Source: Halobellus clavatus (GTDB lineage Archaea > Halobacteriota > Halobacteria > Halobacteriales > Haloferacaceae). From it: DNA of 64,000 nucleotides. Where the stretch lies: positions 186,001-250,000 of the forward strand of contig NZ_FNPB01000001.1 in NCBI RefSeq assembly GCF_900107195.1, written 5' to 3'. Both the position numbers and the translations under genes were made by a program. Below are positions 37,900-46,503 of the stretch, piece by piece; the first letter of the stretch is position 1, and the number at the start of each line of letters is the position of its first letter. Under the pieces are notes generated by a model. That model worked only from the letters and a program-made list of their open reading frames with translations, was not told the origin of the DNA and ran no database searches.

Positions 37900-38544
37900 T
37901 CAGACGACGTCGCCGCGGACGGTGCGTCCCGACTGCGACGCCCGGTACGCTCTGATGGCGTCGGCGGCCTCGGCGGCGGTGTCGTCGTCGAGGCCGAGCA
38001 TCGACAGCGACTCCGGGAGCGTCGGGAAGACGAGTTCACCGTCGCGCAGTTTCTGGAGCGCCGACTCCGAGCGCTGCTCCTCGGCGTAGAGGCAGACGCC
38101 GCGGGGGTCGAGGATCTGCTCGTAGGCGTCGCGGTCGATCGCGCTCTTCAGACGCTGTCGGACGTTGTCCTCGAACGACGCGTTGCAGACTTCGAGGTGG
38201 ATGGGTTCGTCGCCGTCGAGCAGATGCGCCGCGAGGCACTTCTCGGGCGCTGCGTGCCCGCTGGCGTTGGTCCGGATGCGGTCGGGATACGCTTCGGCCC
38301 ACGCCGCAGAGACGCTGCGACCGATCCCCTTCACCCCGTGTTCGGTCTCGAAGCGCGCTGCGGCGTCGGCGTCGCCCCGGAGCAGGAGGTCCTTCGTGAC
38401 GTAGACGTCGAGCCGCTCGATCGGGTCGAGGCCGAGCGCGACGTCGCCGTAAACCCAGACCTCTCGAACGGGGACCGGCATCGGGTCGTTCTCCACGGCG
38501 TCGAGAACGGCTTCGATCCGGGCCAGCGCGCGATCTCGTTCCAT
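37900..38544 (-). CDS. conserved haloarchaeal protein, unknown function
   Basis: 214 residues, soluble, with ATG at 38544 (MERDRALARIEAVLDAVEND). An N-terminal helix is followed by PVREVWVYGDVALGLDPIER and LDVYVTKDLLLRGDADAA. The VYGDVALGLD segment is reminiscent of a nucleotidyltransferase-type G-[GS]-x-x-x-x-D strand-loop, but the catalytic acidic pair is not clear, so I do not call it one. Three Cys and a C-terminal helical region follow. It is convergent with the methyltransferase (15 bp gap). I believe the family is annotated DUF7095 in haloarchaea. Confidence 0.62.
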   Translation of the reverse strand: MERDRALARIEAVLDAVENDPMPVPVREVWVYGDVALGLDPIERLDVYVTKDLLLRGDADAAARFETEHGVKGIGRSVSAAWAEAYPDRIRTNASGHAAPEKCLAAHLLDGDEPIHLEVCNASFEDNVRQRLKSAIDRDAYEQILDPRGVCLYAEEQRSESALQKLRDGELVFPTLPESLSMLGLDDDTAAEAADAIRAYRASQSGRTVRGDVV

Positions 38545-38895
38545 ACACGGGATGGGAGGAGGACGACCGAATGTGTTTCGACGACGACACGGCACCTGTC
38601 AGTCGATGCTGAAGCTCCCACGCGGCAGCGACCCGTGAGAGAACCCACCGCACTTCCGGAGGAATTTTGAATGCGGTCGTTCTACCACCGAATGGCACCT
38701 CTGGGGTGTCGATCGATCGGTCATCGTACGGTGACCACTCGGGGTAACGCTACCCTAGGGTGCCGTTCCCCCCATCCCCCCTCTCCCTTCGACACGCGTA
38801 CCCCGTTTGTGACGGTGGCGCTCGCCGAGCACCGCGGCCGTGTGCGACACCCTGAGACGAAACCCGTATCCTCTCCCGCCGCCAACGGCGGACCG
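38545..38895. other. gene-free stretch upstream of ncsA
   Basis: 351 bp between a minus-strand gene start and the ncsA start. An open frame runs through its second half in phase with ncsA, but its translation is poor in Asp/Glu and rich in Arg, Pro and Thr, unlike local proteins. It includes a C-run near 38765-38783 and a CTAG inside CCCTAGGG (38754-38761). No RNA gene or clear dyad is seen. The divergent promoters should lie here. Confidence 0.35.
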
Positions 38896-39861
38896 ATGGA
38901 GTGCGACAAGTGCGGCCGCGACGCCGTAATGCACGCGGGTTACTCCGGAGCGCATCTGTGCGAAGAGCACTTCTGTGCCTCCGTCGAGAAGCGCGTTCGT
39001 CGCCGGATCCGCCGCGACAGCCTCGTCCCGCGAGATGCCTCGCCGGACGACCCCGAGCGCTGGGTCGTCGGACTCTCCGGCGGGAAAGACAGCGTCGTGC
39101 TCACGCATATCCTCGACGAGACGTTCGGCCGCGATCCCCGGATCGAGATCCTCGCGCTGACGATCCACGAGGGCATCGAGGGGTACCGCGACGAGAGCGT
39201 CGACGCCTGCGTCGAACTCGCCGCCGACCTCGACCTCCGCCACGAACTCGTCTCGTACGAAGACGAATTCGGCGTCCGGATGGACGACGTCGTCGAGGAC
39301 GACCCCGAGGGGATGGCCGCCTGCGCGTACTGCGGGGTGTTTCGGCGCGATCTCCTCGAGTCGTACGCCGCGGAGTTCGATGCGGACATTATGCTCACCG
39401 GTCACAACCTCGACGACGAGGCCCAGACCGCGCTGATGAACATCCTCGAAGGCGACGTCGAGCAGATGGCCAAACACTTCGACGCGAGTCTCGGCCCGTT
39501 CGACGAGCGTCACGACTCCGAGCAGTTCGTCCCCCGGGCGAAGCCGCTCCGCGACGTCCCCGAGAAGGAGGTGGCGCTGTACGCGCACCTGAAAGAGTTG
39601 CCGGCGCACATCACCGAGTGTCCGCACTCCTCGGAGGCGTTCCGCGGCGAGATCCAGGACCTCTTGCTCTCGCTCGAAGAGGCCCACCCGGGAACGAGGC
39701 ATTCGATCATCTCGGGGTACGAGGAACTGGCGTCGATGGCAGCCGAGCGCTACCGCGGGGCGTCCACACCGGACCTCGCCGAGTGCGAGCGCTGCGGGTC
39801 GCAGACGACGAGAGACGTCTGTCGGAAGTGCCGGCTGTTGGAGTCACTGGAAGCGGCGTAG
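38896..39861 (+). CDS. ncsA: tRNA 2-thiolation protein NcsA (Ncs6/TtuA-type)
   Basis: 321 residues. An N-terminal zinc finger (CDKCGRDAVMHAGY near residue 3, then LCEEHFC), the PP-loop VVGLSGGKDSVVLTH near 57, the mid-domain CAYCGVFRRDLL near 143, and a C-terminal zinc finger CERCGSQTTRDVCRKC near 300 define the TtcA/Ncs6 group. It adenylates U34 and accepts sulfur from a ubiquitin-like SAMP carrier to make 2-thiouridine in tRNA Lys/Glu/Gln. The gene is convergent with ftsZ2. To my knowledge the ncsA-ftsZ2-RHH neighbourhood is shared with Haloferax. Confidence 0.87.
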   Translation: MECDKCGRDAVMHAGYSGAHLCEEHFCASVEKRVRRRIRRDSLVPRDASPDDPERWVVGLSGGKDSVVLTHILDETFGRDPRIEILALTIHEGIEGYRDESVDACVELAADLDLRHELVSYEDEFGVRMDDVVEDDPEGMAACAYCGVFRRDLLESYAAEFDADIMLTGHNLDDEAQTALMNILEGDVEQMAKHFDASLGPFDERHDSEQFVPRAKPLRDVPEKEVALYAHLKELPAHITECPHSSEAFRGEIQDLLLSLEEAHPGTRHSIISGYEELASMAAERYRGASTPDLAECERCGSQTTRDVCRKCRLLESLEAA

Positions 39862-40044
39862 TCTCGCCGGCGGTGGCGACGGTGCCTGCCCGGCTCTGTG
39901 AGCGATCGTGCCAGGGAGTGAGCCAGAGCGGGCGCTACGGGAGCAGGCGACAACCGAAAACCGTGGACGAAACGCGAATGACTGGAGACTGCGGGAGACG
40001 CACCGGCGGTCAACACGGTGCGGTCGGGTCTGTCTGAGGCGCGA

Positions 40045-41247
40045 CTATCGAATGACGTCGACGCCGTGCTGTGTTTCGCGCTGTTCTTTGCCGCCATCGG
40101 ACTGCCAGGAACCGCCGGTCGCAGTCGATCCGGAGGAGGTTCCCCCCTGCGCGAACTCGGCGTTCTCACTCGCGTCGAACTCCGAAGCTTCCAGGCTCTC
40201 TCTTGAGCGATCGGCCTGCTTCTGCGTCGACGGGCCGAGCACCTGTGCGGACTGGACGCCGGTCATAATCGCCATCACGCGGACTTTCCCCTTGTACTCG
40301 TCACGGATGCGAGCGCCCCAGATGACGTTCGCGCGCGCCTCGAGGCGCTCGGTGATGTTGTTGGCGATGCCCTCGGCCTCTTTCAGTGTGAGGTCGGGGC
40401 CGCCAGTGATGTGAACCAGGCCGCCGGAGGCGCCGCGGTAATCGACGTCCAGCAGCGGGTGGTTCATCGCGTCGTTGACGACTTCCTGCGTCTTGTTCTT
40501 GTCCTGGGTCTGACCGACGAGCATCACCGCGACGCCGCCCTGGTCCATAATCGTGGACATGTCCGCGTAGTCCAGGTTGATGAGCGAGGGCTGGGTGATG
40601 GTCTCGGAGATTCCCTTTACCGTCTCGGCGATGATCTGATCCATCACCGAGAACGCCTTCCCGATCGGGAGGTTGGGGACGTAATCGAGCAGGCGGTTGT
40701 TGTCGAGGACGATGATCGAGTCGGCTTCGTTGCGAAGCTTCTCGAGTCCTTCCTCGGCTTTGACCGTCCGCGCGCGCTCGACGTTGAACGGCGTCGAGAC
40801 CATCCCGACGACGATCGCGCCCTGTTCTTTCGCGATCTTCGAGACGACGGGGGCCGCACCGGTGCCGGTGCCGCCGCCCATCCCCGCGGTGACGAAGACC
40901 AGGTCGGCCTCGCCGAGGACTTCCTTGATCGTCCCCTGGGCCATCTCGGTCGCCCGCTCACCCATCGAGGGATCGCCGCCGGCACCGAGTCCCTGCGTCA
41001 GCGATTTGCCGACGAGGATCTTCGTGTCCGCCTCGACCATCTTGAGGTGCTGCTTGTCGGTGTTGATCGCCACCGTGTCAGCGCCCTCGACGCCGATGTT
41101 GTAGAGACGATTGACGGTGTTGTTTCCGGCGCCACCGCAACCGACGATGACGATGCGGGGACTCCCGAACTCGTCGCCGTCTGGGCTGTCGGCGGCGTCG
41201 CGTTCCTCCTCGTCGCGTTCCATCGCCTCTCTGACAATGTCCTGCAT
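40045..41247 (-). CDS. ftsZ2: tubulin-like cell-division protein FtsZ2
   Basis: 400 residues. The GTPase core contains [13 protein letters not shown] near 36, the tubulin signature [14 protein letters not shown] near 124, T5 [12 protein letters not shown] and the T7-loop region [17 protein letters not shown] near 220 with the catalytic Asp. The N-terminus [20 protein letters not shown] and a Gln/Ser-rich C-terminal tail are as in haloarchaeal FtsZ2, which acts in constriction after FtsZ1. The immediately upstream CdrS gene (4 bp gap) supports FtsZ2 over FtsZ1. Expression is expected to be controlled by CdrS and CdrL. Confidence 0.9.
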   Translation of the reverse strand: MQDIVREAMERDEEERDAADSPDGDEFGSPRIVIVGCGGAGNNTVNRLYNIGVEGADTVAINTDKQHLKMVEADTKILVGKSLTQGLGAGGDPSMGERATEMAQGTIKEVLGEADLVFVTAGMGGGTGTGAAPVVSKIAKEQGAIVVGMVSTPFNVERARTVKAEEGLEKLRNEADSIIVLDNNRLLDYVPNLPIGKAFSVMDQIIAETVKGISETITQPSLINLDYADMSTIMDQGGVAVMLVGQTQDKNKTQEVVNDAMNHPLLDVDYRGASGGLVHITGGPDLTLKEAEGIANNITERLEARANVIWGARIRDEYKGKVRVMAIMTGVQSAQVLGPSTQKQADRSRESLEASEFDASENAEFAQGGTSSGSTATGGSWQSDGGKEQRETQHGVDVIR

Positions 41248-41250
41248 CGT

Positions 41251-41427
41251 TTACACCTTGGCCCAGTGCTTGGTCGGTGAGTCGCGGTTCTCCGGCTGCT
41301 GTTCGTTGAGCATCTCGCGGACGGCCGAGCGAATGGCTTCGGACCGGTTCGGGAACTCCCCGGTCTCGACCATCTGTTCGACCTCCTCGATCTGCTGCTT
41401 CGGAATTCGTAGTGTCACACGCTCCAT
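41251..41427 (-). CDS. cdrS: short ribbon-helix-helix regulator CdrS
   Basis: 58 residues with ATG at 41427: [20 protein letters not shown] followed by [18 protein letters not shown], a textbook ribbon-helix-helix (beta strand with TLRIP, turn NRSEAIR). The start was taken 19 codons inside a longer frame because the upstream part lies in the operator region. CdrS is known in haloarchaea as the RHH protein co-transcribed with ftsZ2 and controlling cell division. The gene is separated from ftsZ2 by 3 bp. Confidence 0.9.
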   Translation of the reverse strand: MERVTLRIPKQQIEEVEQMVETGEFPNRSEAIRSAVREMLNEQQPENRDSPTKHWAKV

Positions 41428-41442
41428 TGTTGCATTCCCCCG

Positions 41443-41478
41443 GTAAGACGGCGCGCACACCCTGTGCGAACGTCTTAC
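41443..41478. promoter_or_regulatory. candidate RHH operator, wide dyad in the cdrS leader
   Basis: GTAAGACG (41443-41450) and its exact inverse CGTCTTAC (41471-41478), separated by 20 bp, lie 16-51 bp upstream of the cdrS ATG. The two half-sites equal those of the tighter dyad at 41529-41546. They may bind an RHH dimer pair or form a hairpin in the mRNA leader. Confidence 0.5.
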
Positions 41479-41528
41479 ATCCACGAAAACGGAAGCCAGA
41501 GGGCATCTCGCCCGCTTCCGTCGGTTCT

Positions 41529-41546
41529 GTAAGACGACCGTCTTAC
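41529..41546. promoter_or_regulatory. candidate RHH operator at the cdrS transcription start
   Basis: Perfect inverted repeat GTAAGACG-AC-CGTCTTAC, 8-bp arms and 2-bp spacer. On the minus strand it lies 27-49 bp downstream of the TATA element at 41573-41578, i.e. over the expected transcription start of cdrS-ftsZ2, where a bound protein would repress. CdrL or CdrS are the natural candidates. Confidence 0.6.
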
Positions 41547-41572
41547 GCGAGAGTTACCACAGACTGATACGT

Positions 41573-41578
41573 TATAAA
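41573..41578 (-). promoter_or_regulatory. TATA box of the cdrS-ftsZ2 operon
   Basis: On the minus strand this reads TTTATA within CATTTATAAC, in an AT-rich pocket of otherwise GC-rich DNA. It predicts transcription start near 41550, giving a leader of about 120 nt before the cdrS ATG. Confidence 0.55.
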
Positions 41579-41591
41579 TGTACCGACGGTC

Positions 41592-41598
41592 GTAAGAC
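41592..41598. promoter_or_regulatory. third GTAAGAC half-site, upstream of the cdrS TATA box
   Basis: An isolated GTAAGAC half-site lies about 14 bp beyond the TATA element, in the position of a BRE or activator site. Together with the two dyads it makes five copies of the heptamer in 160 bp. Confidence 0.42.
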
Positions 41599-41637
41599 AA
41601 AGCCGTGAAACGAACGTATACAGGCGTTTCAGCGCGT

Positions 41638-42204
41638 TTACGTTCGTTCGAGCACGTCGGCCGCAGAGGTTCGCCGGCCGCAGCTGGGGCAGAACGCCCA
41701 GTCGGAGCGGAGTTCGTCGCCGCATTCGCAGAACACGCGGTGGGAGGCCTTTTCACCGCAGTTCGGGCAGTAAACGTGGTCAGAGCCCACGTTTTCGCCA
41801 CATTTGTCACACGTCTTCTCGTGTCCCTCGCGCGCGTCCACGTCGAGCTCGTCGCGTGTCTTACGCTCAGCCGAGTCGACCCCACGGGCTTCAACGCCGT
41901 CGTTTTCGACCGTTTCGGATGTTTGCGCGCCGTCTACAGTGACGTTGACGTTCAGGTCGCGCGCAGGACGCGGACGCTCACGTCCGACGAGTTCGTCGAG
42001 TCGTTCGGTTACGAGTTCGTCCACGCGTTCACGGATGACGTCGTCGACGGTGTCAGACGTGGTCGGGGCGTCCGCAGACACCTCACGGTCCGCGCCGTCG
42101 AGGTACGTGCGCAGCGCGTCGCGCATCGCCTCGCTCTTGGAGGTCTCCAGCGCCTCCAACCGCTCGACGAGATCGTCGTCGGCACGGAACGTGATCTTAC
42201 TCAT
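41638..42204 (-). CDS. cdrL: long ribbon-helix-helix/zinc-ribbon regulator CdrL
   Basis: 188 residues, ATG at 42204. Residues 1-42 form an RHH domain (SKITFRADDDLVERLEALET then KSEAMRDALRTYL). A linker with a coiled-coil-like stretch (VIRERVDELVTERLDELVG) leads to two C-terminal zinc ribbons, CDKCGENVGSDHVYCPNCG near 131 and CECGDELRSDWAFCPSCG near 159. This matches the larger RHH protein encoded upstream of cdrS-ftsZ2 in haloarchaea. It would bind the GTAAGAC dyads located between the two genes. The frame is open further upstream, but Met-Ser-Lys at 42204 is the RHH start. Confidence 0.85.
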   Translation of the reverse strand: MSKITFRADDDLVERLEALETSKSEAMRDALRTYLDGADREVSADAPTTSDTVDDVIRERVDELVTERLDELVGRERPRPARDLNVNVTVDGAQTSETVENDGVEARGVDSAERKTRDELDVDAREGHEKTCDKCGENVGSDHVYCPNCGEKASHRVFCECGDELRSDWAFCPSCGRRTSAADVLERT

Positions 42205-42313
42205 CGGTTCAACATATGTGACACAGTATTTGAATCTTCCTTCGTGTCTGACGGCTGTCTGTCGCTCCGCGGACGCCGGCAAATTCAAGTCGACTTTCGT
42301 CGATGCACTCGTC

Positions 42314-42973
42314 GTGGCAGTTACGTTCGATCTCTTCGGCACGCTGGTGGCGATCGATCGCCCCGGGGACCCCGCAGCGACGGTTGCGACCGCCCTCCGC
42401 GATCGCGGCGTCACCGTCCCCGACGGCTGGAGCGAGCGGTACACCGAGCAACACGTCGAGGCTCCCGCAGGGGCGGAGATCCCGCTTCCGGCACACGTCG
42501 CCGCGGCGCTCCGGGCGGGGGGCGTCGACGCGTCCGCGAGCACCGTCCGACGTGCTGTCGTCGCCGCGTTCGATCCCGACGTGCGCACCCGCCCGGGTGC
42601 CGACGACGCCCTGTCGGCCGCCGCGGCGCGCGGCCCCGTGGGGCTGCTCTCGAACTGTTCGGTGCCCGAACTCGTCCCGCGGACGCTGATCCGCTCGGCG
42701 CTGGATCGAGAGACGTTCGACGCGATCGTGACGAGTGTCGGGTGCGGGTGGCGCAAACCTCACTCGCGGGCGTTCGAGACCGTCGCCGGGGAGGTCGGCG
42801 TCGGTGCCGACGCGCTGGTGCACGTCGGCGACGACGAGGCGTCCGATGGCGGCGTCGAAGCAGTCGGTGGGACGTTCCTCGACGTTGCCGACATCGGACT
42901 GGAGACGATCGCCGATCGGCTCCGCGCCGGTGACCAGCCCGCGTCGCTGGCGGAGGCGTCGCCGTGCCGGTGA
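42314..42973 (+). CDS. HAD-superfamily hydrolase linked to the cobalamin operon
   Basis: 219 residues from GTG 42314. HAD motifs: motif I VTFDLFGTLV at residues 3-12 (DxFGT, nucleophile Asp present but the usual second Asp replaced by Phe), motif II LLSNCS near 115, motif III Lys in CGWRKPHSRAFE near 142 and motif IV HVGDDEASDGG near 172. The 3' end overlaps cbiB by 10 bp, so it belongs to the cobalamin operon. A phosphatase is needed in the pathway to dephosphorylate alpha-ribazole-5'-P or adenosylcobalamin-5'-P, making this a candidate, but the altered motif I also suits dehalogenase-like or other HAD chemistry. Confidence 0.75.
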   Translation: MAVTFDLFGTLVAIDRPGDPAATVATALRDRGVTVPDGWSERYTEQHVEAPAGAEIPLPAHVAAALRAGGVDASASTVRRAVVAAFDPDVRTRPGADDALSAAAARGPVGLLSNCSVPELVPRTLIRSALDRETFDAIVTSVGCGWRKPHSRAFETVAGEVGVGADALVHVGDDEASDGGVEAVGGTFLDVADIGLETIADRLRAGDQPASLAEASPCR

Positions 42974-44019
42974 GCGCGGCGACCGCCGTCCTCGTCGCCG
43001 TCGGTCTGGATGCCGCCTTCGGCGAGCCCCCGGCGCGCGTGCACCCGGTCGCGCTGTTCGGACGGCTCGTGGGTCGAATCGAGCGCGCGATCAGCAGTGG
43101 ATCCGTCGACCGGCCGGGTCGCGCACGGCTCGCCGGCGCGCTCGTCGCACTCGTGCTCCCGCTCGGGTTCGCGGGCGTCGCCGCCGGCGTCGTCGGCGTC
43201 GGGACTCGAATCGACCCCTGGATCGGAGCCGCACTGGCTGGCCTCGCGCTCTTCTCGACGACGAGTCTCCGACTGTTGATCACGAGCGCCCGGGGCGTGA
43301 TCGACGCGACCGAGACGGACCTCGACCGGGCGCGCCACGACCTCCGGGCGCTCGCCGGCCGCGACGCGACCGAACTCGACGCGGCGCACGTCCGCTCGGC
43401 CGCGGTGGAGAGCCTCGCGGAGAACCTCGCGGACGGGCTGGTGGCCCCGCTCACGGCCTTCGCACTCGTCGCGGGCGGTGCGGGACTCCTCACCGGTAGC
43501 GGAGCCGTTCCTGCTGGAACCAGCGCCGTCGCAGCATCGACTTCGCTCCCGGCGGCCGCCGGAGCAGCCGCGTGGGTGAAGGGCGTCAACACGCTCGACT
43601 CGATGCTGGGGTACCACTCGAAGCCGGTCGGCTGGGCGTCGGCCCGCCTCGACGACCTCGTGATGTGGCTGCCGGCGCGGGCGACGGCGCTGCTGCTCGC
43701 GATCGCCGGCGGGTCGCCGCGGCTCCCGTTTCACGCGGAGACGAGGGCGCTCGCACGGCGTCCGGCATCCCCCAACTCCGGCTGGCCGATGGCGACGATG
43801 GCGGCGGTGCTGTCGGTGCGGTTGCGGAAGCCCGACGCGTACGACCTCGATCCCGAAACTGCCGTGTCGTCAGACGCGTCCGACAGTGCGAAGACGGGAG
43901 ACGGCGACGGGGAAGGGGCTCCGCTTCCGGACGTTGCGGCGGCGACGCGAGGGATCCGTGTGACGCGGCGGGCCGGCCTGCTCGCGGTCGCGGTCGCGGG
44001 GGTGGCCGCGTGGTGGTGA
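42964..44019 (+). CDS. cbiB: adenosylcobinamide-phosphate synthase CbiB
   Basis: 351 residues, GTG start overlapping the HAD gene by 10 bp. Multi-span membrane protein with the family landmarks LDAAFGEPPARVHPVALFGR near residue 13, GRDATELDAAHVRSAAVESL (about 130-150), ENLADGLVAPL and the highly conserved VKGVNTLDSMLGYHSKP near 205. A hydrophilic, Asp/Gly-rich loop near 290-325 is longer than in bacterial CbiB. CbiB attaches (R)-1-amino-2-propanol phosphate to adenosylcobyric acid. Confidence 0.92.
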   Translation: MPVSAATAVLVAVGLDAAFGEPPARVHPVALFGRLVGRIERAISSGSVDRPGRARLAGALVALVLPLGFAGVAAGVVGVGTRIDPWIGAALAGLALFSTTSLRLLITSARGVIDATETDLDRARHDLRALAGRDATELDAAHVRSAAVESLAENLADGLVAPLTAFALVAGGAGLLTGSGAVPAGTSAVAASTSLPAAAGAAAWVKGVNTLDSMLGYHSKPVGWASARLDDLVMWLPARATALLLAIAGGSPRLPFHAETRALARRPASPNSGWPMATMAAVLSVRLRKPDAYDLDPETAVSSDASDSAKTGDGDGEGAPLPDVAAATRGIRVTRRAGLLAVAVAGVAAWW

Positions 44020-44774
44020 GCGCGCTCCGCGGCGCACTGGGCTTCCTCACGCGACTCCCCGTCGGCGGCGACGAGGCCGCCTGGGAGGCGTTCCGCCGCA
44101 CGCCGGTCGCGATCACGCTCGTCGGCTACGTCGTCGGCGCTGTCGCCGCGCTGCCGCTCCTCGTTCCGCTCCCCGTGCCGAGCGCGGCCGCGCTGTATCT
44201 CATCACGATCGTCCTCCTCACGGGCGTCACACACGCCGATGGGTTGGCCGACCTCGGCGACGCAGCGGCGGTCCACGGCGGCGTCGACACCGCGCGTCGG
44301 CGCGAGGTGCTGAAGGACTCACAGACCGGTGTCGGGGGCGCGCTCGCCGTCGCGCTCGCGCTCGTCACGCTCGGGCTGGGCGCGCTCGGGATGGCCGGGA
44401 CCCGGCCGCAGATCGCGTTCGGCGTAGCGCTCGCGGTCGAGGTGGGCGCCAAGAGCGGGATGGCCCTGCTGGTCTGTACGGGCGATGCGATCCACGAGGG
44501 GCTCGGCTCAGCGCTCAGTGAGCACGCGACGCCGACCGCGTTGCTGCCGGTAGCGATCGCAACGCTCCCCGCGCTCGTGCTCGGAAACGCGATGGGGTCG
44601 GGGTATGCGGGCCCGGTTGCCGCACTGTTGTCTCCGATCGCCGTCGCGTGGCTCGTCGGCCAGTGGGCGGCGGGCGCGCTGGGCGGGATCAGTGGCGACG
44701 TCCTCGGCGCGGCGAACGAACTCGGCCGCATCGCGGGGGTGCACGCGGGGGTGATCGTGTGGACGCTCTGGTGA
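44016..44774 (+). CDS. cobS: cobalamin 5'-phosphate synthase CobS
   Basis: 252 residues. The polytopic membrane enzyme joins alpha-ribazole(-5'-P) to adenosylcobinamide-GDP. Family motifs: ALRGALGFLTRLPVG at the start, the metal-binding LTGVTHADGLADLGDA near 70 and KDSQTGVGGALAV near 100. The start is ambiguous between three successive GTG codons (44010, 44013, 44016); I chose 44016 because GTGA couples it directly to the cbiB stop. It is the third gene of the overlapping operon. Confidence 0.9.
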   Translation: MSALRGALGFLTRLPVGGDEAAWEAFRRTPVAITLVGYVVGAVAALPLLVPLPVPSAAALYLITIVLLTGVTHADGLADLGDAAAVHGGVDTARRREVLKDSQTGVGGALAVALALVTLGLGALGMAGTRPQIAFGVALAVEVGAKSGMALLVCTGDAIHEGLGSALSEHATPTALLPVAIATLPALVLGNAMGSGYAGPVAALLSPIAVAWLVGQWAAGALGGISGDVLGAANELGRIAGVHAGVIVWTLW

Positions 44775-45400
44775 TGTGCGGCGGCCGCGGGACCCGGCTC
44801 CGGGAGGTCGACGGCACGAACGACGCCGACGCGATCCCGCCGGACCGTGAGAAGCCGCTCGTCGAGATCTGCGGGCGATCGATGCTGGCCCGCGTCGTCG
44901 ACGCGCTGAGAGCGAGCGGCCTCGACGGCACGATCCACGCAGTCGTCTCACCGCAGACGCCCGCGACGGCCGACCGGGCCGCCGACCTCTCGGTATCGGT
45001 CGTCGAAACGCCGGGAGCGGGGTACGTCTCCGATCTCGGGGCGGCGCTGGCGTCGGTCGGTCGCCCGGCGCTCACGGTCCCCGCCGACCTGCCGCTCCTG
45101 GCTCCGGAACACGTCGACGACGCACGTTCGCGGGCGCGTGTCGCGGACGGCCGCTCCGACGCAAGCACCGACGCCGAGACCGTCACGTCGCTCACCGTCT
45201 GCGTCCCGGCGGTACTGAAGCAGCGCCTGGGGGCGTCCGTCGGGACGACCTTCGAATCGGCGGGGCGCGCGGTCGCGCCGACGGGACTGAACGTCGCCGC
45301 CGGCGACGACGACACCGTGGCGTTGACGTACGACGCCCGCCTGGCGGTCAACGTGAACCGACCCGGAGATGTCGCGCTCGCAGAGGTGCTGTGCGAGTGA
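44759..45400 (+). CDS. cobY: GTP:adenosylcobinamide-phosphate guanylyltransferase CobY
   Basis: 213 residues, GTG start 16 bp inside cobS. Nucleotidyltransferase fold with [11 protein letters not shown] at residues 4-14, [20 protein letters not shown] near 29 and the [11 protein letters not shown] acidic site near 101. In archaea CobY replaces bacterial CobU guanylyltransferase activity to form AdoCbi-GDP; it has no kinase domain, in line with de novo and CbiZ-mediated routes. Residues 115-130 hold a polar Asp/Ser insertion. Confidence 0.9.
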   Translation: MDALVMCGGRGTRLREVDGTNDADAIPPDREKPLVEICGRSMLARVVDALRASGLDGTIHAVVSPQTPATADRAADLSVSVVETPGAGYVSDLGAALASVGRPALTVPADLPLLAPEHVDDARSRARVADGRSDASTDAETVTSLTVCVPAVLKQRLGASVGTTFESAGRAVAPTGLNVAAGDDDTVALTYDARLAVNVNRPGDVALAEVLCE

Positions 45401-46503
45401 CTCGAGCGACCGAACCGCCGCGGGTGATCCTCGTCGCGGGGACGACCCGCACGGCCGAGATCGAGGGGATCAGCGCCGCTGGCGCGTCCCGGGACGCCCT
45501 CCTGCACACGCCCGGTGCGGACGCCGAACTTCTGACGTACGGCGACGTCGTTCGCGCGCCTGCCCTCCCGGTGAGTCCGACCGGCTGTCCGACGCCCGCG
45601 CTCGTGACGCGGGCCGTCCGCGACCTGGTGGGATTCGACGTGACCGTCGTCGACGGCGGACTCGCGCGCCCGACCGGCGCGCCGACCGTGACCGTCGGCG
45701 CGAGGCCCGGCGACGACATCCGCGAACCCGATCCGGTCCAGACCGCCCCCGGCGCGTTCACCGCGGCGCGAGCGTTCGGCCGCGGACTGCCGGACGAGCG
45801 AATCGTCGTCGGCGAGACCATCCCCGGCGGAACGACCACCGCGATGGCGGTCCGCCGAGCGCTCGGCGAGTCGCGGATCGAGCCGTCGTCGTCGCTACCG
45901 GAGAATCCGATCGAGTTGAAGCGGCGGGTCGTCGACGAGGCGTTCGAGACCGCACCTCTCGAACCCGGACAGGCGGCCCACACTCCCGAGCGCGCGGTCC
46001 GATCCGTCGGCGATCCCGTGCTGGCGGTCGCCGCGGGCCTCGTCGCCGGCGCGCTCGAATCGGGAACCGAGGTGATGCTCGGTGGGGGGACGCAGCTGCT
46101 CGCGGTCGCCGCCTTGGTCCGCCACGCCGGCGTCCCGCGACCGGCGACGCTCGCGACGACGCGATACCTGGCAGACGACGTCTCGGGCCTCCGCGAGGCC
46201 GCCGCTGCGTTCGACCTCGACGTCGTGGTCTCCGATCCCGGCTTCGACGCCGACGGGGCTGGACCGCTCGCAGCCTTCGCCGACGGCGTCGCCAAGGAGG
46301 GCGCAGCGATGGGTGGCGCGCTTCGGCTCGCGGACGAGGCCGGGCGGCTCGACGACGTGACCGAGACGACGCTCGGGGTGCTCGATCGGGTGAGGAGCAG
46401 TCGCGACGAGCGTGCGGGCCGCGGCGGGATCGACGGCCGGGGTGACGGCGACGGCCGGCGCGGCGGGCCGGGCGGCGACGGGGGAGGCGACCGTGGACCC
46501 TGA
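45391..46503 (+). CDS. cobT: nicotinate-nucleotide:dimethylbenzimidazole phosphoribosyltransferase CobT-like (UPF0284)
   Basis: 370 residues, GTG start overlapping cobY by 10 bp. Characteristic segments are [20 protein letters not shown] near residue 12, [20 protein letters not shown] near 51, [20 protein letters not shown] near 140 and [20 protein letters not shown] near 230. This matches the archaeal CobT-like/UPF0284 family, expected to activate the lower-ligand base with nicotinate mononucleotide. The last 35 residues are a low-complexity Gly/Arg/Asp tail that overlaps the start of cobD. Confidence 0.87.
   Translation: MRVTRATEPPRVILVAGTTRTAEIEGISAAGASRDALLHTPGADAELLTYGDVVRAPALPVSPTGCPTPALVTRAVRDLVGFDVTVVDGGLARPTGAPTVTVGARPGDDIREPDPVQTAPGAFTAARAFGRGLPDERIVVGETIPGGTTTAMAVRRALGESRIEPSSSLPENPIELKRRVVDEAFETAPLEPGQAAHTPERAVRSVGDPVLAVAAGLVAGALESGTEVMLGGGTQLLAVAALVRHAGVPRPATLATTRYLADDVSGLREAAAAFDLDVVVSDPGFDADGAGPLAAFADGVAKEGAAMGGALRLADEAGRLDDVTETTLGVLDRVRSSRDERAGRGGIDGRGDGDGRRGGPGGDGGGDRGP

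Noticed and set aside
38671-38895. 75-residue N-terminal extension of NcsA
   Set aside because: It is poor in Asp/Glu and unlike any part of the Ncs6 family; the zinc finger beginning at 38896 is the normal N-terminus.
46412-46492. Earlier GTG start of cobD
   Set aside because: The added 27 residues are Gly/Ala/Thr-rich and overlap the low-complexity cobT tail; the family-like sequence begins at the GTG at 46493.
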